This document shows, piece by piece, positions 55,209 to 63,863 of a DNA stretch of 64,000 bases (its first letter is position 1; every line of letters starts with the position of its first letter). The translations under genes were made by a program, and so were the position numbers. This DNA comes from Glycocaulis sp050485565. GTDB taxonomy: Bacteria > Pseudomonadota > Alphaproteobacteria > Caulobacterales > Maricaulaceae. The DNA is taken from the NCBI RefSeq assembly GCF_050485565.1, contig NZ_JBJHBQ010000004.1, positions 1 to 64,000 of the forward strand. The letters run 5' to 3'. Below the pieces are notes generated by a model. It was given only the letters and a program-made list of their open reading frames with translations, did no database searches and had not been told where the DNA came from.

Positions 55209-57005
55209 CTAGCGCGGCACCGTCTCGTCAGAGCGCATCTGCACGCCGCGCACCCCGGCCCGTTCACGCGCCTCCAGCGCCGCGCGCACTTCTGGCAGCT
55301 CCATCAGGGCCTGCAGGCGCGAGACCGATTGCGCGCCCTCGGCCGACAGGCCGAAAAGCTGCTGCAGGGCTTCAAACGGTGTCGGTTGGCGCGGATAGCT
55401 GCGCAGACGCACCGTCTCGTTGGCATCAATGCCGGCCAGCTCGCGTGCGGCTTCCAGTGCCTCGTGCAGGCCGCCAATACGGTCAACCAGGCCCAGCTCC
55501 AGCGCCTGTGCGCCTGTCCAGACCCGTCCACGGGCAATCTCTCGCACCCGGGTGATCGGCAGGTCACGCCCTTCGGCAACCCGGCCGGTGAAGTCATCAT
55601 AAATGCCGGAGGCCATCGCCTCGATAGCGGCCAGCTGGCTCTCGCTGAACGGGGTCTGGGCCGAATAGGCGGTCGCGAACTCGCCGCCGACCGACACCGG
55701 TTCGATATTGATGCCGACCCGGTCCAGCGCGTCATCGACGACAAGCTTGCCGAAAACCACACCGATAGAGCCTGTCAGCGTGGTGGCGTTGGCGATGATG
55801 ACGTCGGCCGGTGCCGCCAGATAATAGCCGCCCGATGCCGCAAGCGAGGCCATGGAGACGATAACCGGCTTGCCGGCCTGCCGCGCGCGTACCACCGCAT
55901 TCCATATCTGGTCGGAAGCAATCGCCGAGCCGCCGCCGCTGTCGACGCGCACGATGATCGCCCGCACATCGTCCGCATCTGCGGCCGCATCAATGGCGTC
56001 GGCCATGGCGTCGCCGCCAATCGCGCTGCCGCCGCCAAATCCCGTTTCGCCGGACCCTGTCATGATGGTGCCCTGTCCGCTGACGAGCGCGATGACGGGG
56101 CCGCGTGTGGCCCCCGGCGCCGCCGCCAGATTGCGGGCATAGGTTTCGATATCCTGTATCGACGCATTCGTGCCAGCGCGTCCCAGCGCCGCTTCGCGCG
56201 CCGTTGACGGATGGCCCAGCTGATCCACCAGACCGGCCTGCAGGGCGGCTTCGGCGCTGTGGGGACCCGATATGATGCGCTGGCGGAAGCTGGCCGCGTC
56301 CATGCCGCGATCCTGAGCGGCGGCTGCAAGCGCCGAATCCAGAATGGCGTTCAGATAGGAGCTGGTCGCTTCCAGATGGGCTTCGGTGAAGCCGTCCTCG
56401 GTGAAGGTGTTGGCCGCGTTCTTGTACTCGTGGAACTGCAGGAACTCGGCCTGAACGCCGAACTGGTCAAACAGGCCGCCGAGGAAGAGCGATTCGCCCG
56501 CAAGCCCGACTGCAGAGAATGACGAGGTGTCCTGCATCCAGATTTCTTCGGCACCGCTGACCGCAAAATAATTGGTGATGCCCGTGCCTTCGAAGCCCTG
56601 GGCGTGGGCGATGACGAAGCGGCCACTCTGCGAGAAGCGGGCCAGGGCGCTGCGCACCTCCTCGGCCTGGGCCGGGGACATGCCGTACTCATTGGCGCGG
56701 ACAAAAACACCGCGCACCCGTTCGTCGGCCTGGGCGCGCTGAAGCGTCGTGATGATCTCCACGACAGACAGCGGTTCGGCGAAGGCAAAGGGCGAACGCG
56801 ATGGCTGGTCGAGCCGGTCGCGGCGCAGATCAAGCTGGAGTACCAGGTCGCCGCTTGATGCGCGCGCGCTGCGGCCATCACTGGCTTGCTGTGCGGCAGA
56901 GGCAATCAGCGCAGCCAGCATGAAGCCGATCAGCAGCATGGTCAGCACTGCGCCGACGATCACGCCGGCAACCGACCCGAAAAAAGTTATCCAGAACTGG
57001 CGCAT
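55209..57005 (-). CDS. sppA: Signal peptide peptidase SppA, 67K type
   Basis: 598 aa with one N-terminal membrane anchor (~8-40), tandem S49 domains. The catalytic Lys195 ('HEYKNAANTF') and Ser391 ('LAASGGYY') form the Lys/Ser dyad across the two halves, as in E. coli SppA. It degrades cleaved signal peptides in the membrane. The ATG at 57005 is chosen because the anchor then starts at the usual place; a start at 57056 adds 17 residues. Ends at the shared terminator. Confidence 0.92.
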   Translation of the reverse strand: MRQFWITFFGSVAGVIVGAVLTMLLIGFMLAALIASAAQQASDGRSARASSGDLVLQLDLRRDRLDQPSRSPFAFAEPLSVVEIITTLQRAQADERVRGVFVRANEYGMSPAQAEEVRSALARFSQSGRFVIAHAQGFEGTGITNYFAVSGAEEIWMQDTSSFSAVGLAGESLFLGGLFDQFGVQAEFLQFHEYKNAANTFTEDGFTEAHLEATSSYLNAILDSALAAAAQDRGMDAASFRQRIISGPHSAEAALQAGLVDQLGHPSTAREAALGRAGTNASIQDIETYARNLAAAPGATRGPVIALVSGQGTIMTGSGETGFGGGSAIGGDAMADAIDAAADADDVRAIIVRVDSGGGSAIASDQIWNAVVRARQAGKPVIVSMASLAASGGYYLAAPADVIIANATTLTGSIGVVFGKLVVDDALDRVGINIEPVSVGGEFATAYSAQTPFSESQLAAIEAMASGIYDDFTGRVAEGRDLPITRVREIARGRVWTGAQALELGLVDRIGGLHEALEAARELAGIDANETVRLRSYPRQPTPFEALQQLFGLSAEGAQSVSRLQALMELPEVRAALEARERAGVRGVQMRSDETVPR

Positions 57006-57144
57006 CGCCGCCCTCCCGATTGTCCGCAGGCCTGGCCGCAATACTGGGCCCCTCAAAGGGTGACGATATAGAGCAGTCTGCGCCGGGTCGAGGCCGTCGC
57101 GGATGTATTATCTGCAATGTCTGTTGAGGGGGGCGGGATTGAAA

Positions 57145-57221
57145 TGGTCGGAGTAGCAAGATTCGAACTTGCGACCCCCGCCTCCCGAAGACGGTGCTCT
57201 ACCAGGCTGAGCTATACTCCG
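57145..57221 (-). tRNA. tRNA-Pro (CGG)
   Basis: 77 nt on the minus strand with encoded CCA. Acceptor CGGAGTA/TACTCCG, D-arm 'GCTCAGCCTGGTAGAGC', anticodon loop TTCGGGA (CGG), T-arm GCAAG-TTCGAAT-CTTGC. Confidence 0.95.
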
Positions 57222-57378
57222 AACCGAGGCGGGGTGTATATCCAGTCCCTGCCAGCATGGCAATCGCGCTGGACCGGCTTTTGTGCAGAAGATTGTGTCA
57301 GACAGTTGCAGGAGGGCGTTGCATCCCGTTCCGGTGCGGGCTATCTAGCCGGTCCGCAAGCACCTCCGGGTGCTCTGC

Positions 57379-57453
57379 TGGGGTGTGGCCAAGTGGTAAG
57401 GCAGCGGTTTTTGGTACCGCCATTCCCAGGTTCGAATCCTGGCACCCCAGCCA
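57379..57453 (+). tRNA. tRNA-Gln (TTG)
   Basis: 75 nt with encoded CCA. Acceptor TGGGGTG/CACCCCA, anticodon stem GCGGT/ACCGC around the loop TTTTGGT (TTG), T-arm CCAGG-TTCGAAT-CCTGG. Opposite strand to tRNA-Pro. Confidence 0.95.
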
Positions 57454-57916
57454 TTTTTCCGTCATGGCCATGCCATTTTCACCGGGCATGTTGAGCCTGC
57501 AGCCATCCTGCAGCCCCCGGCAAACGAGGACGGCGTTGCGGCGCAGCAAAAATAATCTGTCGCAATTTCGAAACCGTTTCGCACTAGGAAACGTTAACTG
57601 CGAGCGGCGCAGCTTTTGCAGCGCTTGCACGGTTGATCGAAGGCCGATTGGACGCTAGCGTCTGCAATATGGAGTGGAATGCAAAGCATCCGCTCATTCA
57701 AAAAGACGGCGGGAAACGCCGCGTTTGAGGGGATAATTGATTATACGGTTATTCCCTGCGGACGATTCGCGGGCCCGTGCGGCCTAGGCGCAGGCGTTTG
57801 CGCTGACACTGTATCGGGGGTGCCAGATTGAAGGCTTTTGATCTGGCGGATTTTTTTAGAGGGTATCCGGACGAGCAACGTTCCCTGTTTGCTGGCCGGC
57901 TTCTGTGAGGCGAGAC
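57454..57916 (+). promoter_or_regulatory. Non-coding leader of the TonB-type operon with candidate operators
   Basis: No gene is seen in these ~460 bases. Two elements stand out: a palindrome CGAAAC-C-GTTTCG (57569-57581), and an AT-rich stretch at 57732-57752 (GATAATTGATTATACGGTTAT) that loosely resembles a Fur box, in an otherwise GC-rich area. A small CGGCG/CGCCG hairpin lies at 57707-57721. The operon promoter must lie here; I cannot place it with confidence. Confidence 0.35.
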
Positions 57917-58687
57917 ATGTCACAATTGAAATCACGTCTCCGTACGGCACTTGCCGTCGGATTGGGTTCCATGCTGGTCGCGGGCGCTGCCCATGCCCAG
58001 CTCGATCAAGCGCTTCAGGTGGCCCGTCAGTCCACCCAGGAGGGCGCCCGGGCTCAGCAACAGATCAATGACGTCGCGGACCGCGCCGGTGATCTGGAGC
58101 GCGAGTATCTCGCTCTGCGCCAGCAGATCGAGGATCAGCGCGTTTATGTCGAGCAGCAGGAAGTCTTCCTGCGGTCGCAGGCCAACGAGCTTGAGGCCCT
58201 TCAGTTCCAGCTTGAGCGTGTCGGCTCGATCGAGCGCGATCTGACGCCGATGCTTCTGGAAATGTATGTCGCCATCGAAGAGTTCGTCACCAACGACCTG
58301 CCCTTCCAGAACGATGTTCGCCGCGCCCGTCTCGACAATATCGAGCGGCTGCTTGGCGATGCGTCGGTGCCGCCGGCAGAGAAATACCGCGTGATCCTGA
58401 ACGCCTATGAGATCGAGGCGGCCTACGGGCGCAGCCTGCGCACCTATGGCGAAGAGGTCGTCATCGACGGTGTTCCCAACGAGGTGAACGTTCTTCAGTT
58501 CGGCCGTGTTGCGCTGGTGCGCATCTTCCAGAACGGCTCGATGGAGATCATGACCCAGTCAAACCCTGAATGGCGTTCGCTGTCAGGATCCCACGCCAAC
58601 AACGTCCAGCGTGCTCTGCGGATTGCGCAGGAAGTGACCACGCCTGACGTGTTTGTCGCGCCCCTTCCGGGCCCGGCTACCCGCTAG
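57917..58687 (+). CDS. DUF3450 periplasmic coiled-coil protein
   Basis: 256 aa. Signal peptide ~1-28 ('AGAAHAQ'). Residues ~35-105 form a coiled coil, and 'PMLLEMYVAIEEFV', 'YRVILNAYEIEAAYG' and 'PEWRSL' are DUF3450 landmarks. The family is usually encoded beside TtpC-type ExbB proteins, as here, and probably helps that complex in the periplasm. ATG 57917 has GAGGCGA upstream. Confidence 0.9.
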   Translation: MSQLKSRLRTALAVGLGSMLVAGAAHAQLDQALQVARQSTQEGARAQQQINDVADRAGDLEREYLALRQQIEDQRVYVEQQEVFLRSQANELEALQFQLERVGSIERDLTPMLLEMYVAIEEFVTNDLPFQNDVRRARLDNIERLLGDASVPPAEKYRVILNAYEIEAAYGRSLRTYGEEVVIDGVPNEVNVLQFGRVALVRIFQNGSMEIMTQSNPEWRSLSGSHANNVQRALRIAQEVTTPDVFVAPLPGPATR

Positions 58688-58713
58688 CGCTGTAGAGACG
58701 GAGAAACAAGGCG

Positions 58714-60111
58714 ATGAAAACGCTTTTTAAAATTGCCGCGGCTGTCTCGCTTGGCGCCAGCCTGCTTGCCGGCCCCGCGATGGCGCAGGAAACCCAGCGC
58801 CAGCCGGTGACATCCATTTCGCAACTTCTTGATCGTGTCCGGGCCGATGCCCGTGATGCAGCGGCGGAAAACCAGCGCCGTTTGCAGGAGTTCCGTGCCA
58901 ACCGTGATCGCCAGGCGGCTCTCGTTGCCCAGGCGCGCGGCCAGCTGAACACGCTGGAGGCTGCCGGGCGGGCCAATCAGGAACGCTTTGAGGCCAACCA
59001 GGAGCAGATCCGCGAGCTCGATGCCGAGCTGCGTCAGGCTCAGGGCGCGTTCGGTGAGCTGTTTGGTGCAGCCCGTCAGAAATCTGGCGAGTTCGCTTCG
59101 ATCATCGAAGCCTCCATCGCTTCGGCGCAGGCACCGGGGCGTCACCAGCCGCTACGCGAGCTGTCGCAAAGCCGCACCCTGCCTGACCGCACCGAGCTTG
59201 ACCGTATCTGGCAGGCCATGATCTCCGAAATGGAGCTTCAGGGCGACGTCGTCACCTTCAATGCCCGCGTTTCGGGCGTGAATGATGGTCAGCCGGTTCC
59301 TGTGACCCGCGTGGGCGTGTTCAACGCCTTCATCACGCAAGGTGGCACGCGCTACGTGCTGTGGCGCACCGAAGAGACCAACCCGGCCGCCGGCTACCGT
59401 CTCGTGCAGCTTGAGCGCCAGCCGCCAAGCCGTCTGCTTGACGCGGCCAGCAATCTTGCCCGTGCTTCTGAAGGCGAGATTGTCTCCGGCCCGATCGACC
59501 CGTCGCGCGGCCAGCTGCTGAACATCTACAAGGATGTCCCCAACACGGTCGAACGCTTCAACCAGGGTGGTATCGTTGCGCAGATCATTCTCGGCCTGCT
59601 GATCTTCTCGGCGTCCTTCGGTCTGTTCCGCCTGTTTGGCCTGTTCACCACGAACTCGGCGATCAATGGCCAGAAGCGCCGTTCCACGGCGTCCAAGGGC
59701 AACCCGCTTGGCCGCATCATGCTGGCCTATGAAGAGGTCAAGGATCGTCCGATCGAGACCATCGAGCTCAAGCTGGATGAAGCCATCCTGCGCGAGACGC
59801 CCAAGCTCGAGTTCGGCCTGAACTTCCTGAAGCTCGCTGCCGCTGTTGCGCCGCTGCTGGGTCTTCTGGGTACGGTTACGGGTATGATCCGCACCTTTAC
59901 GCAGATCACCCTGTTCGGCACCGGTGACCCCCGCATCATGGCGGGTGGTATCTCCGAGGCCCTCGTAACCACGGTTATGGGTCTTATCGCCGCCATCCCG
60001 CTGCTCTTCATCCACTCGTTTGCCGCCAGCTTCGCTCGCGGGGCTCAGCAAACGCTGGAAGAGCAGGCCGCTGGTATCATTGCACGTCACGCTGAAGAGC
60101 GTGCTGGCTAG
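58714..60111 (+). CDS. Long MotA/TolQ/ExbB-family proton channel protein (TtpC-like)
   Basis: 465 aa. Signal peptide (~1-24, 'GPAMAQ'), a long periplasmic coiled coil (~35-115) and a globular part, then three membrane helices (~285-308, 369-392, 415-440) with the TolQ/ExbB 'LLGLLGTVTGMI' core. This is the layout of Vibrio TtpC, which is needed by TonB2-type systems. It is predicted to reach across the periplasm towards the transporter side. 26 bases after the DUF3450 gene. Confidence 0.92.
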   Translation: MKTLFKIAAAVSLGASLLAGPAMAQETQRQPVTSISQLLDRVRADARDAAAENQRRLQEFRANRDRQAALVAQARGQLNTLEAAGRANQERFEANQEQIRELDAELRQAQGAFGELFGAARQKSGEFASIIEASIASAQAPGRHQPLRELSQSRTLPDRTELDRIWQAMISEMELQGDVVTFNARVSGVNDGQPVPVTRVGVFNAFITQGGTRYVLWRTEETNPAAGYRLVQLERQPPSRLLDAASNLARASEGEIVSGPIDPSRGQLLNIYKDVPNTVERFNQGGIVAQIILGLLIFSASFGLFRLFGLFTTNSAINGQKRRSTASKGNPLGRIMLAYEEVKDRPIETIELKLDEAILRETPKLEFGLNFLKLAAAVAPLLGLLGTVTGMIRTFTQITLFGTGDPRIMAGGISEALVTTVMGLIAAIPLLFIHSFAASFARGAQQTLEEQAAGIIARHAEERAG

Positions 60112-60125
60112 AAGGACCGGCAATC

Positions 60126-60647
60126 ATGGATTTCCAAGGTGCCTTTTCCGGCCTGCAGGAATTCCTGGAGCGCGGTGGCCCGATCCTGACATGGATCATG
60201 GCTCTGACCTTTGTGATGTGGGCGTTCATCCTTGAGCGGCTGGCCTATTTCGGGCTGGCCCACAAGGGAGTGGCTGGCCGGGCGGTCCGGGAGTGGGGCG
60301 CGCGTAGCGACCACAGCTCCTGGTACGCCCATGCCATCCGCGACCAGCTCATTTCCGAGGTCAAGCTGAAGGCCGATCAGAATGTGGAGCTTATCAAGAC
60401 CCTCGTGGCTCTTGCTCCCCTGTTCGGTCTGTTGGGTACGGTGACCGGCATGGTGGCAGTGTTCGACGTGATGGCCATTTCTGGCTCGTCGGATGCCCGC
60501 GGGATGTCAGCGGGTGTTGCCCGCGCGACCATCCCGACGATGGCCGGCATGGTCTCTGCGCTTTCGGGACTTATTTTCTCCAGCCAGATCGAACGCATGG
60601 CCAAGCGCCGTGTGCACGAACTGGCCGACGAACTGGAAGTGGGGTAA
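60126..60647 (+). CDS. exbB: ExbB-type proton channel protein
   Basis: 173 aa with three helices (~21-43, 88-112, 138-157) and 'PLFGLLGTVTGMVAVF' plus 'ARATIPTMAGM'. It forms the proton-conducting stator with ExbD. Short form typical of ExbB2. Second gene of this superfamily in the operon. Confidence 0.93.
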   Translation: MDFQGAFSGLQEFLERGGPILTWIMALTFVMWAFILERLAYFGLAHKGVAGRAVREWGARSDHSSWYAHAIRDQLISEVKLKADQNVELIKTLVALAPLFGLLGTVTGMVAVFDVMAISGSSDARGMSAGVARATIPTMAGMVSALSGLIFSSQIERMAKRRVHELADELEVG

Positions 60648-60651
60648 TCCC

Positions 60652-61065
60652 ATGCGCAGACGCAAGAACAAGCCGAACGATTCCGCCGACGTCAACATGA
60701 CGCCGATGCTGGATATCGTGTTCATCCTGCTGATCTTCTTCATCGTGACGGCGACCTTCCTCCAGGAAGAGGGCATCGACATGCGCCCTCCGCCCCCGTC
60801 TGAAACGCCGCCGCAGGACGCCAATCCTGTTATTCTGGTCCAGGTAACCGATCAGAACCGTGTGTTCGTGAACCAGGATCCGACATCGGTCGACCGTGTC
60901 ATGGCGGCGGTATCGCGGCTGCGGGCTGAAGCGCCCAACTCTGCGGTGCTGATCCAGCCCAATGACGAGGCGCATCACGGGATCACGGTGCAGATCTGGG
61001 ATGAGATGATGGCGAACGGCATTCCTGTGTCGATCAATCGCGACCGTCCCGGCGGTCAGTCGTAG
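60652..61065 (+). CDS. exbD: ExbD-type protein, first copy
   Basis: 137 aa from ATG 60652 (GGGG upstream). One helix (~20-36) carrying the proton-binding Asp21 in 'NMTPMLDIVF', then a periplasmic ExbD/TolR domain. A Pro-rich linker (PPPPSETPPQ) follows the helix. Confidence 0.93.
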   Translation: MRRRKNKPNDSADVNMTPMLDIVFILLIFFIVTATFLQEEGIDMRPPPPSETPPQDANPVILVQVTDQNRVFVNQDPTSVDRVMAAVSRLRAEAPNSAVLIQPNDEAHHGITVQIWDEMMANGIPVSINRDRPGGQS

Positions 61066-61080
61066 CGAGGAGTATTCAGT

Positions 61081-61485
61081 ATGGCGCGCCGACAGAGCCG
61101 GGTCACAACCGAAGACGAAGATACCGAACTGAACATGACGCCGATGCTGGATGTCGTGTTCATCCTCCTGATCTTCTTCATCGTGACGGCCGTGTTTGTT
61201 AAAGAACCGGGTGTGGATGTTACCCGTCCGCTGACCCAGACCGAAGAGCGGGTTCGTCCCACCATCCTCGTTGCGGTAACCTCCGATGACGAGATCTGGG
61301 TGAACCGTCAGGTCTATCAGATGAACCAGCTCAGAAACGTGCTGGAGCAGCTTCTGCAGGAAAACCCCCGTGCGGAAGCGATGATCCAGGGCGACGCTGA
61401 TGCGCCGGTGGGTACCGTACTTGATGTCCAGGAAGTGCTTCAGCAACTGGGCGTCACGGTCACCATTTCGACGCGTCCGCGCTAG
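61081..61485 (+). CDS. exbD: ExbD-type protein, second copy
   Basis: 134 aa. Asp24 in 'NMTPMLDVVF' is the proton-binding residue. It differs from the first copy mainly in the linker and the periplasmic domain, which lacks the Pro run. Two ExbD copies in one operon suggest a hetero-oligomeric plug, or adapters for two channel proteins. Confidence 0.93.
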   Translation: MARRQSRVTTEDEDTELNMTPMLDVVFILLIFFIVTAVFVKEPGVDVTRPLTQTEERVRPTILVAVTSDDEIWVNRQVYQMNQLRNVLEQLLQENPRAEAMIQGDADAPVGTVLDVQEVLQQLGVTVTISTRPR

Positions 61486-61503
61486 GCAGGAAGGAATATA
61501 ACG

Positions 61504-62121
61504 ATGGCCAGTCTTGTCCGTCTTTTTGTAGGTGCGCCGCTCGCGGCAATCGTCACCTTCCTCCTCTTCACGCTGATGCAGATCCTCATCTTTGACGATA
61601 CCGCACCGCCTGAAGACGCGGGCGATGAGGTCAGGATTACGATTGCCGATGCCCCGGAGGAAATCCAGGCGCGTACACGCGACACCCGGATTGACCAGGT
61701 GGAGGACGTAACACCTCCGCCGCCGCCTCCGGCAATCGAGCGAGCGCGTGCTGACCAGCCCAGCGAGAGCATGTCCACCATTGTGGGCGGTCTCCCGGAC
61801 TTTGACCGGCCGCAGCTGGCGGGTGGCGATATCAGCTTTGACGTGTCCGATCGTGATGCCCAGCCACTGGTACGCATCCCGCCGAACTACCCTCCGCGGG
61901 CCGCCGAACGTGGCATTGAAGGGCGCTGCTCCGTGGAGTTTGACGTGACGCCGGACGGCAACCCGACCAATGTGCGGATTCTGAGCTGCACGAACTCGGT
62001 CTTCGAGCGGGAAACGATCCGCGCGGTTGAACGCTGGCGCTACGAGCCCCGCGTGCAGGACGGCGTGCCGCAGTGGCGGCGCGGTGTGCAGACGCAGTTC
62101 GACTATAATCTGAGCCAGTAA
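61504..62121 (+). CDS. tonB: TonB energy transducer
   Basis: 205 aa. One N-terminal helix (~9-30), a short Pro-rich spacer with six Pro (71-76), and a C-terminal TonB domain with 'YPPRAAERGIEGRC' and 'VRILSC'. The spacer is much shorter than in E. coli TonB, as in TonB2-type proteins that work with TtpC. It passes proton-motive force to TonB-dependent outer-membrane receptors. Confidence 0.92.
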   Translation: MASLVRLFVGAPLAAIVTFLLFTLMQILIFDDTAPPEDAGDEVRITIADAPEEIQARTRDTRIDQVEDVTPPPPPPAIERARADQPSESMSTIVGGLPDFDRPQLAGGDISFDVSDRDAQPLVRIPPNYPPRAAERGIEGRCSVEFDVTPDGNPTNVRILSCTNSVFERETIRAVERWRYEPRVQDGVPQWRRGVQTQFDYNLSQ

Positions 62122-62175
62122 CACGGACGCACGCGTCAGCACGCCATCCGCAAGGTGTTCTACAGGAGTGACAAG

Positions 62176-63705
62176 ATGAACCGCGAGAGCCAGAGCATGA
62201 CCGGAATTGGGCGTGTCCTTGCGGCCGTGCTGGTTGCCGGAAGCATCGGTCTGACCGCGATTGGCGCCGCCGATGCGCAGCGCCGCAATACTCAGCAAGA
62301 GCAAGAGCAAAGTAACGAGAACCGGACCTTCTCGACACGCATAGGCCAGCTCGTGCTGGATGCGCAGGAGCAGACCCAGGCGGATAACTACCAGGCAGCT
62401 ATCCAGATCTACACCCGTGCCCTCGGCATGGATCCCAGCGCCTATGAAGCCGGCGTGATGTATTCGCAGCGCGGCCGTCTGCACTTCATGGTCGACAACA
62501 TGAACCAGACGATTTCGGACTTCCGGGCCGCCATCAATACAGGTGGCCTCAACGCGCAAGAGATTCGCGATCTGCGGATCAATCTCGGTCAGATTCTGAT
62601 CAGTATAGATCAGATTGATGCCGGTATTCGCGAGCTGGAGGCGGCCATCGCCGGCGGAGCCACCATCAATACCGGCCTCGCCCGTCTTCTCGCCATCGCC
62701 TATGCGCAGGCTGAACGTTACAATGACGGCTTGCGCTATGCCGAGCAATGGTATCAGGCGACGCCCAACAAGACGCTGAACGAGTATCCGATCATGCTGG
62801 TCTATTACCAGCAGCTGAACCGTCCGGCAGATGAGCTTCGCGTCGTGCGTGAGCAGGTAAACCGCTTCCCGCAGGAACGCACGGCCTGGCAGAATCTGGT
62901 CAGCCTCCTCGCCCGCACCGACCAGGAAGACCAGGCTTTTGAAGCCAACAAGCTGATGTATCTCAACGGGCTGTTCACCCAGGGCGAGGAATTGCTGCGT
63001 CTGGCCCAATACTACAGCTACTACGACAATCCCTATCGCGGCGCGGTCATTCTCGAGCGCGAGCTGAATGCGGGGCGTATCGAGCGCAATGTTCGTAATG
63101 TCGAGCTGCTCGCCAATATGTGGCGGCAGGCGGCCGAGTTTGAACGTGCCCTGCCGGTGCTGCGCCAGCTGTCTGAAATGCGTCAGGATGGTCAGACCGC
63201 ACTGGTGCTCGCCGAGGCATATTATCAGCTCAACCAGTGGGAACCCGCTGCCCGGGCATTCCAGACCGCGTTGAACCGGGGTGGCCTGCGCCAGCCGGGC
63301 GAAGCCTGGGTGCTGCTGGGGACGGCGCGTTTCAACCTCAATGACAATCAGGGCGCGCTGGCCGCGTTCCGTGAAGGTGCGCGCTTTGCCTCCTCACGTA
63401 ACCAGGCCAATGGCTGGATCCAGTTCGTCAACGGCCAGATCGAAGGTGTGGCCCGCCGCGCGCGTCAGCGCGAGCAGGTGCAGATCGACGAGTGCCGCCT
63501 GACGGTTGAGGCTGAACGCCGCATCGCCACCGTTATCGGTGAGGCGGATGAGGATGGCCGCGTACGGATCGATATCCCGCAACGCTGTCAGGCTTACTTC
63601 AACCAGTATGGCGAACAGTTCCGCGAAGTCGGGATGGATGATGAGCAGGCCGCCGAGCGTCGTGAAGCGCTGGAGCGCGCTGCACGTGAAGCAGCGGCAG
63701 GCTAG
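62176..63705 (+). CDS. TPR-repeat secreted protein of the TonB operon
   Basis: 509 aa from ATG 62176 (AGGAG upstream). Signal peptide ends ~'GAADAQ'. It then has about eight to ten TPR-like helical pairs ('AAIQIYTRALGMDP', 'ALVLAEAYYQLNQW', 'AWVLLGTARFNLND'). Such TPR genes follow TtpC/TonB2 sets elsewhere. Likely a periplasmic scaffold of the complex; unproven. Closes the operon before a strong terminator. Confidence 0.88.
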   Translation: MNRESQSMTGIGRVLAAVLVAGSIGLTAIGAADAQRRNTQQEQEQSNENRTFSTRIGQLVLDAQEQTQADNYQAAIQIYTRALGMDPSAYEAGVMYSQRGRLHFMVDNMNQTISDFRAAINTGGLNAQEIRDLRINLGQILISIDQIDAGIRELEAAIAGGATINTGLARLLAIAYAQAERYNDGLRYAEQWYQATPNKTLNEYPIMLVYYQQLNRPADELRVVREQVNRFPQERTAWQNLVSLLARTDQEDQAFEANKLMYLNGLFTQGEELLRLAQYYSYYDNPYRGAVILERELNAGRIERNVRNVELLANMWRQAAEFERALPVLRQLSEMRQDGQTALVLAEAYYQLNQWEPAARAFQTALNRGGLRQPGEAWVLLGTARFNLNDNQGALAAFREGARFASSRNQANGWIQFVNGQIEGVARRARQREQVQIDECRLTVEAERRIATVIGEADEDGRVRIDIPQRCQAYFNQYGEQFREVGMDDEQAAERREALERAAREAAAG

Positions 63706-63736
63706 ACCCGCTCAACGCTTCGTCAGATGACAGATC

Positions 63737-63764
63737 AAGGCCCCGGTTTTCCGGGGCCTTTTTC
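63737..63764 (+). terminator. Intrinsic terminator of the TonB-type operon
   Basis: AAGGCCCCGG (63737-63746), TTTT loop, CCGGGGCCTT (63751-63760) and a following T-run. Confidence 0.92.
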
Positions 63765-63800
63765 GTTTGCTGGCCGTGCAGTTCGCAAGCCTCCAGTCAG

Positions 63801-63831
63801 AAAAAAGCCGGGCAGCAGAGCCGCCCGGCTT
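63801..63831 (-). terminator. Intrinsic terminator of the opposing peptidase gene
   Basis: Read on the minus strand: AAGCCGGGC (63831-63823) pairs with GCCCGGCTT (63813-63805) and is followed by TTTTTT. It lies ~30 bases past the stop at 63864. Confidence 0.88.
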
Positions 63832-63863
63832 GACGCATCTGAAGATGCTGGAAGAGCTGCCCG

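Noticed and set aside
57298..57630. 110-aa minus-strand ORF across tRNA-Gln
   Set aside because: It reads through the tRNA gene in antisense; not coding.
60571..63009. 812-aa minus-strand ORF opposite the ExbD/TonB/TPR genes
   Set aside because: Spans several real genes in antisense; typical GC-rich shadow frame.
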